From positions 1 to 8,253 of the forward strand of contig DYON01000116.1 of NCBI GenBank assembly GCA_020720525.1: a DNA stretch of 8,253 nucleotides. The letters run 5' to 3'. Origin of the DNA: Acetofilamentum sp. Lineage in GTDB: Bacteria > Bacteroidota > Bacteroidia > Bacteroidales > DTU049. The position numbers were made by a program, and so were the translations under genes. Below the pieces are notes generated by a model that was not told the origin of the DNA, did not search any database, and worked only from the letters and a program-made list of their open reading frames with translations. Shown piece after piece: positions 6,342 through 8,253 of the stretch. Within the stretch, counting starts at the first letter, position 1; every line of letters begins with the position of its first letter.

Positions 6342-6854
6342 TTATCTCTTCCTAATATTAGCCAAAAACTCGAAAAGAATGATAAAAAATAGAGTAGCTG
6401 CAGCCTGAGACAGTGCTTGGCGAAATGTTGTGAAAAAGCTTGCAAAACTCAGAAAATCGAGATAAAATACAATGAGGCTGTGAAGCAGAATTGAAATGCC
6501 CGCATAACTCAGAAACCATTTCCATCCTAAATCGGCAACACCTGGTTTAATACCTGTCTCGAATTCGCGTTTCGATACAAGTGTGCGAAGCAATATAGGT
6601 CGAGCAAAGCCAACTGCTAGCGATGCTGCGGCATGAATTCCTCCAGTATTTACAAACATGTCAACCGAGATGCCAGTAAAAAAAGCAAGGATAAGTAGCA
6701 ACCATGCTGGTGTTTCGAATGGAAGTAATAGTATAAACAGTAGATATACAAACGGATTGATGAATCCAAATAGATTCAAATAATTGAATACCAGCACCTG
6801 CAAAAGCATGACTGCAAAAAACCTGATAATATTGGATAAAATCAGTTTATTCAT
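6342..6854 (-). CDS. mreD: Rod shape-determining protein MreD
   Basis: A 170-residue, very hydrophobic inner-membrane protein. Membrane segments can be read at roughly 9-29, 33-46, 50-68, 74-90, 112-133 and 143-165, close to the five or six expected of MreD. The segment 'FFTGISVDMFVNTGGIHAAAS' region (58-78) matches the family's conserved loop (GxxxDxxxxxxxGxxA). It partners MreC in the elongasome, linking the MreB filament to peptidoglycan synthesis. Its ATG overlaps the mreC stop by 8 bp (ATGAATAA), indicating coupled translation. It is the last gene of the operon in this window: the next gene is on the opposite strand, so mrdA and rodA do not follow. Identification rests on hydropathy, size and position after mreC, since MreD sequences diverge strongly. 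Confidence 0.9.
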   Translation of the reverse strand: MNKLILSNIIRFFAVMLLQVLVFNYLNLFGFINPFVYLLFILLLPFETPAWLLLILAFFTGISVDMFVNTGGIHAAASLAVGFARPILLRTLVSKREFETGIKPGVADLGWKWFLSYAGISILLHSLIVFYLDFLSFASFFTTFRQALSQAAATLFFIILFEFLANIRKR

Positions 6855-7683
6855 CGGGCTGGTTTTTCATTTTTTCGAGTTCTTCGAGTTCGTCTTTAAT
6901 CAGATTCCGAATAATATACACCGTAGATAAATTTCCGAAATCGGCTGCAATACGAAAACGAATGGTATAAAAAGCCCTTGTAGCATCGGTTGAAATATCT
7001 GCAATATAACCTACCGGAATTCCTTCGGGAAAAATACTGCTGTATGAGCTGGTAAGCAAAGTGTCGCCTACCTTCACTTTTACGTGAAGCGGAACATCGT
7101 TCAAAATGGCGTAATTGTAATTAATTCCATCCCATACGCTGGTTCCGATAGTTCCTTTGTTTTTCACTTGTGTACTAATGCTTACATCGGAATGCAAAAA
7201 CGATTTCACCAAACAATAATTGGGCGAAACATGTTCTACAACTCCCACAACTCCTTCGGGCGAATACACGCCCATTCCTTCTTCGATGCCCTGATTGAAG
7301 CCTTTGTCGAGTGTAAGATAGTTGTTGCGATAATTGATGGTGTAATTAATGGCGTTGGCCGACATATATTCGAACTCCTGACGATAAAGGGTATCGTTTA
7401 CCGTAAACTCGCGCTGATCGGAAATGATATATGAGCTTTTAAGCCGAGCTCGGAGTTGCAAATTTTCTTGAACAAGTTTTTCGTTTTCTTCACGAAGGTT
7501 AAAAAATGAAACTACGTCGGAATGCACCAATAGAATGCTGCTGTTGATTTCCATAAAGAACTGATAAAACGCAGCATTGTGATAAGTACTTTTGTTTACC
7601 GTGACCAGTAAAGCCAGTATTTCGAGGAATAGAAACAACAACAATATGCGAATACGCCTCAGGAAAATAAGCAGATTCCGCAT
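6847..7683 (-). CDS. mreC: Rod shape-determining protein MreC
   Basis: A 278-residue bitopic membrane protein of the elongasome. A basic N-terminus (RRIR at 9-12) and one membrane segment at about 12-29 are followed by a coiled coil at about 63-82 ('REENEKLVQENLQLRAR'). A periplasmic beta-rich domain spans about 100-262. Family hallmarks in that domain are 'LTLDKGFNQGIEEGMGV', 'GVVGVVEHVSPNY' and 'VKVGDTLLTSSYSSIFPEGIPVGYI'. MreC bridges cytoplasmic MreB/MreD to penicillin-binding protein 2 in the periplasm. The C-terminus is acidic and Lys-rich (DELEELEKMKNQPDE). It begins 14 bp after the mreB stop and overlaps mreD by 8 bp, so the three genes are clearly co-transcribed, from a promoter to the right of this window. 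Confidence 0.94.
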   Translation of the reverse strand: MRNLLIFLRRIRILLLFLFLEILALLVTVNKSTYHNAAFYQFFMEINSSILLVHSDVVSFFNLREENEKLVQENLQLRARLKSSYIISDQREFTVNDTLYRQEFEYMSANAINYTINYRNNYLTLDKGFNQGIEEGMGVYSPEGVVGVVEHVSPNYCLVKSFLHSDVSISTQVKNKGTIGTSVWDGINYNYAILNDVPLHVKVKVGDTLLTSSYSSIFPEGIPVGYIADISTDATRAFYTIRFRIAADFGNLSTVYIIRNLIKDELEELEKMKNQPDE

Positions 7684-7697
7684 AGCTCGTCGTGGTA

Positions 7698-8253
7698 TTA
7701 TTTAATCAAGAATGGGAATTTATCGAAATTCTTCAATGCAATACCTGCTCCACGAGCAACAGCACGCAAAGGATCTTCGGCAACATGAACTCTAAGCTTG
7801 GTTTTTTGCTCAATTCGTTTGTCGAGACCACGAAGAAGCGAACCACCACCAGCCATATAAATACCAGTGTTGAGAATATCGGCCGAAAGCTCGGGGGGGG
7901 TGTTTTCGAGAGCATTGAGAATAGCAGCTTCGATTTTGCTAATGGTTTTGTCGAGAGCTTGTGCAATTTCGGCATACGACACCATTACTTCGCGCGGAAT
8001 CCCCGACAAAAGGTGACGTCCATGAACAGGAAAATCGGGTGGTGGATTGTCGATTTCGGTCATGGCGGCTCCAACTTCAATCTTAACTCGTTCGGCTGTA
8101 CGCTCTCCAATGCTGAGGTTGTGTGCTTTACGCATGTATTCTTCGATGTCGGCATTGAAATCGTCGCCAGCAATACGAATACTTTTGTTGCTAACAATTC
8201 CACCAAGAGCAATAACAGCAATTTCGCTGGTTCCACCACCAATATCAATAATC
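7698..8253 (-). CDS. mreB: Rod shape-determining protein MreB, C-terminal part (5' end outside window)
   Basis: The frame is open from the right edge (first full codon at 8252) to the TAA at 7698-7700, giving 184 residues, a little over half of the usual 335-345. The ATG at 8135 is internal, not a start: upstream codons in the same frame read straight into 'IIDIGGGTSEIAVIALGG', the phosphate-2 loop of the actin fold. 'SIRIAGDDFNADIEEYMRK' and 'GERTAERVKIEVG' follow. The adenosine loop is 'GIYMAGGGSLLRGLDKRI', and 'VAEDPLRAVARGAGIALKN' closes the protein. MreB polymerises under the inner membrane and directs lateral wall synthesis. A run of seven C on the coding strand (seven G on the plus strand, 7889-7897 region) stays in frame with no sign of disruption. 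The mreC start lies 14 bp downstream. Confidence 0.97.
   Translation of the reverse strand, partial: IIDIGGGTSEIAVIALGGIVSNKSIRIAGDDFNADIEEYMRKAHNLSIGERTAERVKIEVGAAMTEIDNPPPDFPVHGRHLLSGIPREVMVSYAEIAQALDKTISKIEAAILNALENTPPELSADILNTGIYMAGGGSLLRGLDKRIEQKTKLRVHVAEDPLRAVARGAGIALKNFDKFPFLIK

Noticed and set aside
6333..6346. Inverted repeat GATAA/TTATC between the convergent stops as a terminator
   Set aside because: The stem is only five pairs and AT-rich, it has no T-tract, and it overlaps both stop codons. Termination here must rely on something else or on readthrough.
7698..8135. A complete 145-residue gene starting at ATG 8135
   Set aside because: The frame continues without a stop to the window edge and reads MreB sequence throughout, so this ATG is internal to mreB.
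8060..8248. Possible frameshift in mreB, because frames change near 8135
   Set aside because: The frame of the MreB C-terminus is open to 8252 and carries the IIDIGGGTSE loop. The other frame is only a shadow.

Overview
The window reads as core chromosome of a Bacteroidota bacterium, most likely Bacteroidales or a related order. Three things point there. One gene is PorX, the response regulator/PglZ fusion tied to the type IX secretion system. The intergenic gaps carry TAnnTTTG elements, the -7 box of the Bacteroidota housekeeping sigma factor. Starts lack Shine-Dalgarno sequences and are preceded by A/T-rich leaders. No insertion sequence, tRNA, rRNA, CRISPR array or phage gene was seen.

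Layout, left to right. (1) 50-1408 (+): an uncharacterised protein with a Bacteroidota-type N-terminal helical domain, behind a recognisable promoter at the very edge. (2) 1415-2632 (-): an HD-domain phosphohydrolase of the YwfO/SAMHD1-like group, converging on gene 1 with 6 bp between the stops. (3) 2633-2762: a 130-bp divergent promoter region. (4) 2763-5970 (+): a compact operon of porX, tsaE and an alanine-dehydrogenase-family gene, with a 6-bp gap and then an 8-bp overlap. (5) 5971-6145: an intergenic region with a TAnnTTTG box and short repeats. (6) 6146-6337 (+): a small basic protein of 63 residues. (7) 6342-8253 (-): mreB (5' end outside the window), mreC and mreD, the rod-shape operon, converging on the small gene with 4 bp between the stops.

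How the genes relate. The mre genes form one functional unit: the MreB actin filament is linked through MreC and MreD to periplasmic wall synthesis. The porX-tsaE-ald cluster is probably co-transcribed but mixes a secretion-control regulator, a tRNA t6A-modification ATPase and an amino-acid dehydrogenase, so shared transcription rather than a shared pathway is the safe reading. PorX has no histidine kinase beside it here. PorY, SigP and the T9SS structural genes would have to lie elsewhere.

I do not see a convincing new multi-gene system. The points most worth a second look are the orphan but catalytically complete PorX and its operon partners, the uncharacterised genes at 50-1408 and 6146-6337, the divergent promoter with a mini-ORF touching the porX start, and an mreBCD operon that ends without mrdA/rodA.
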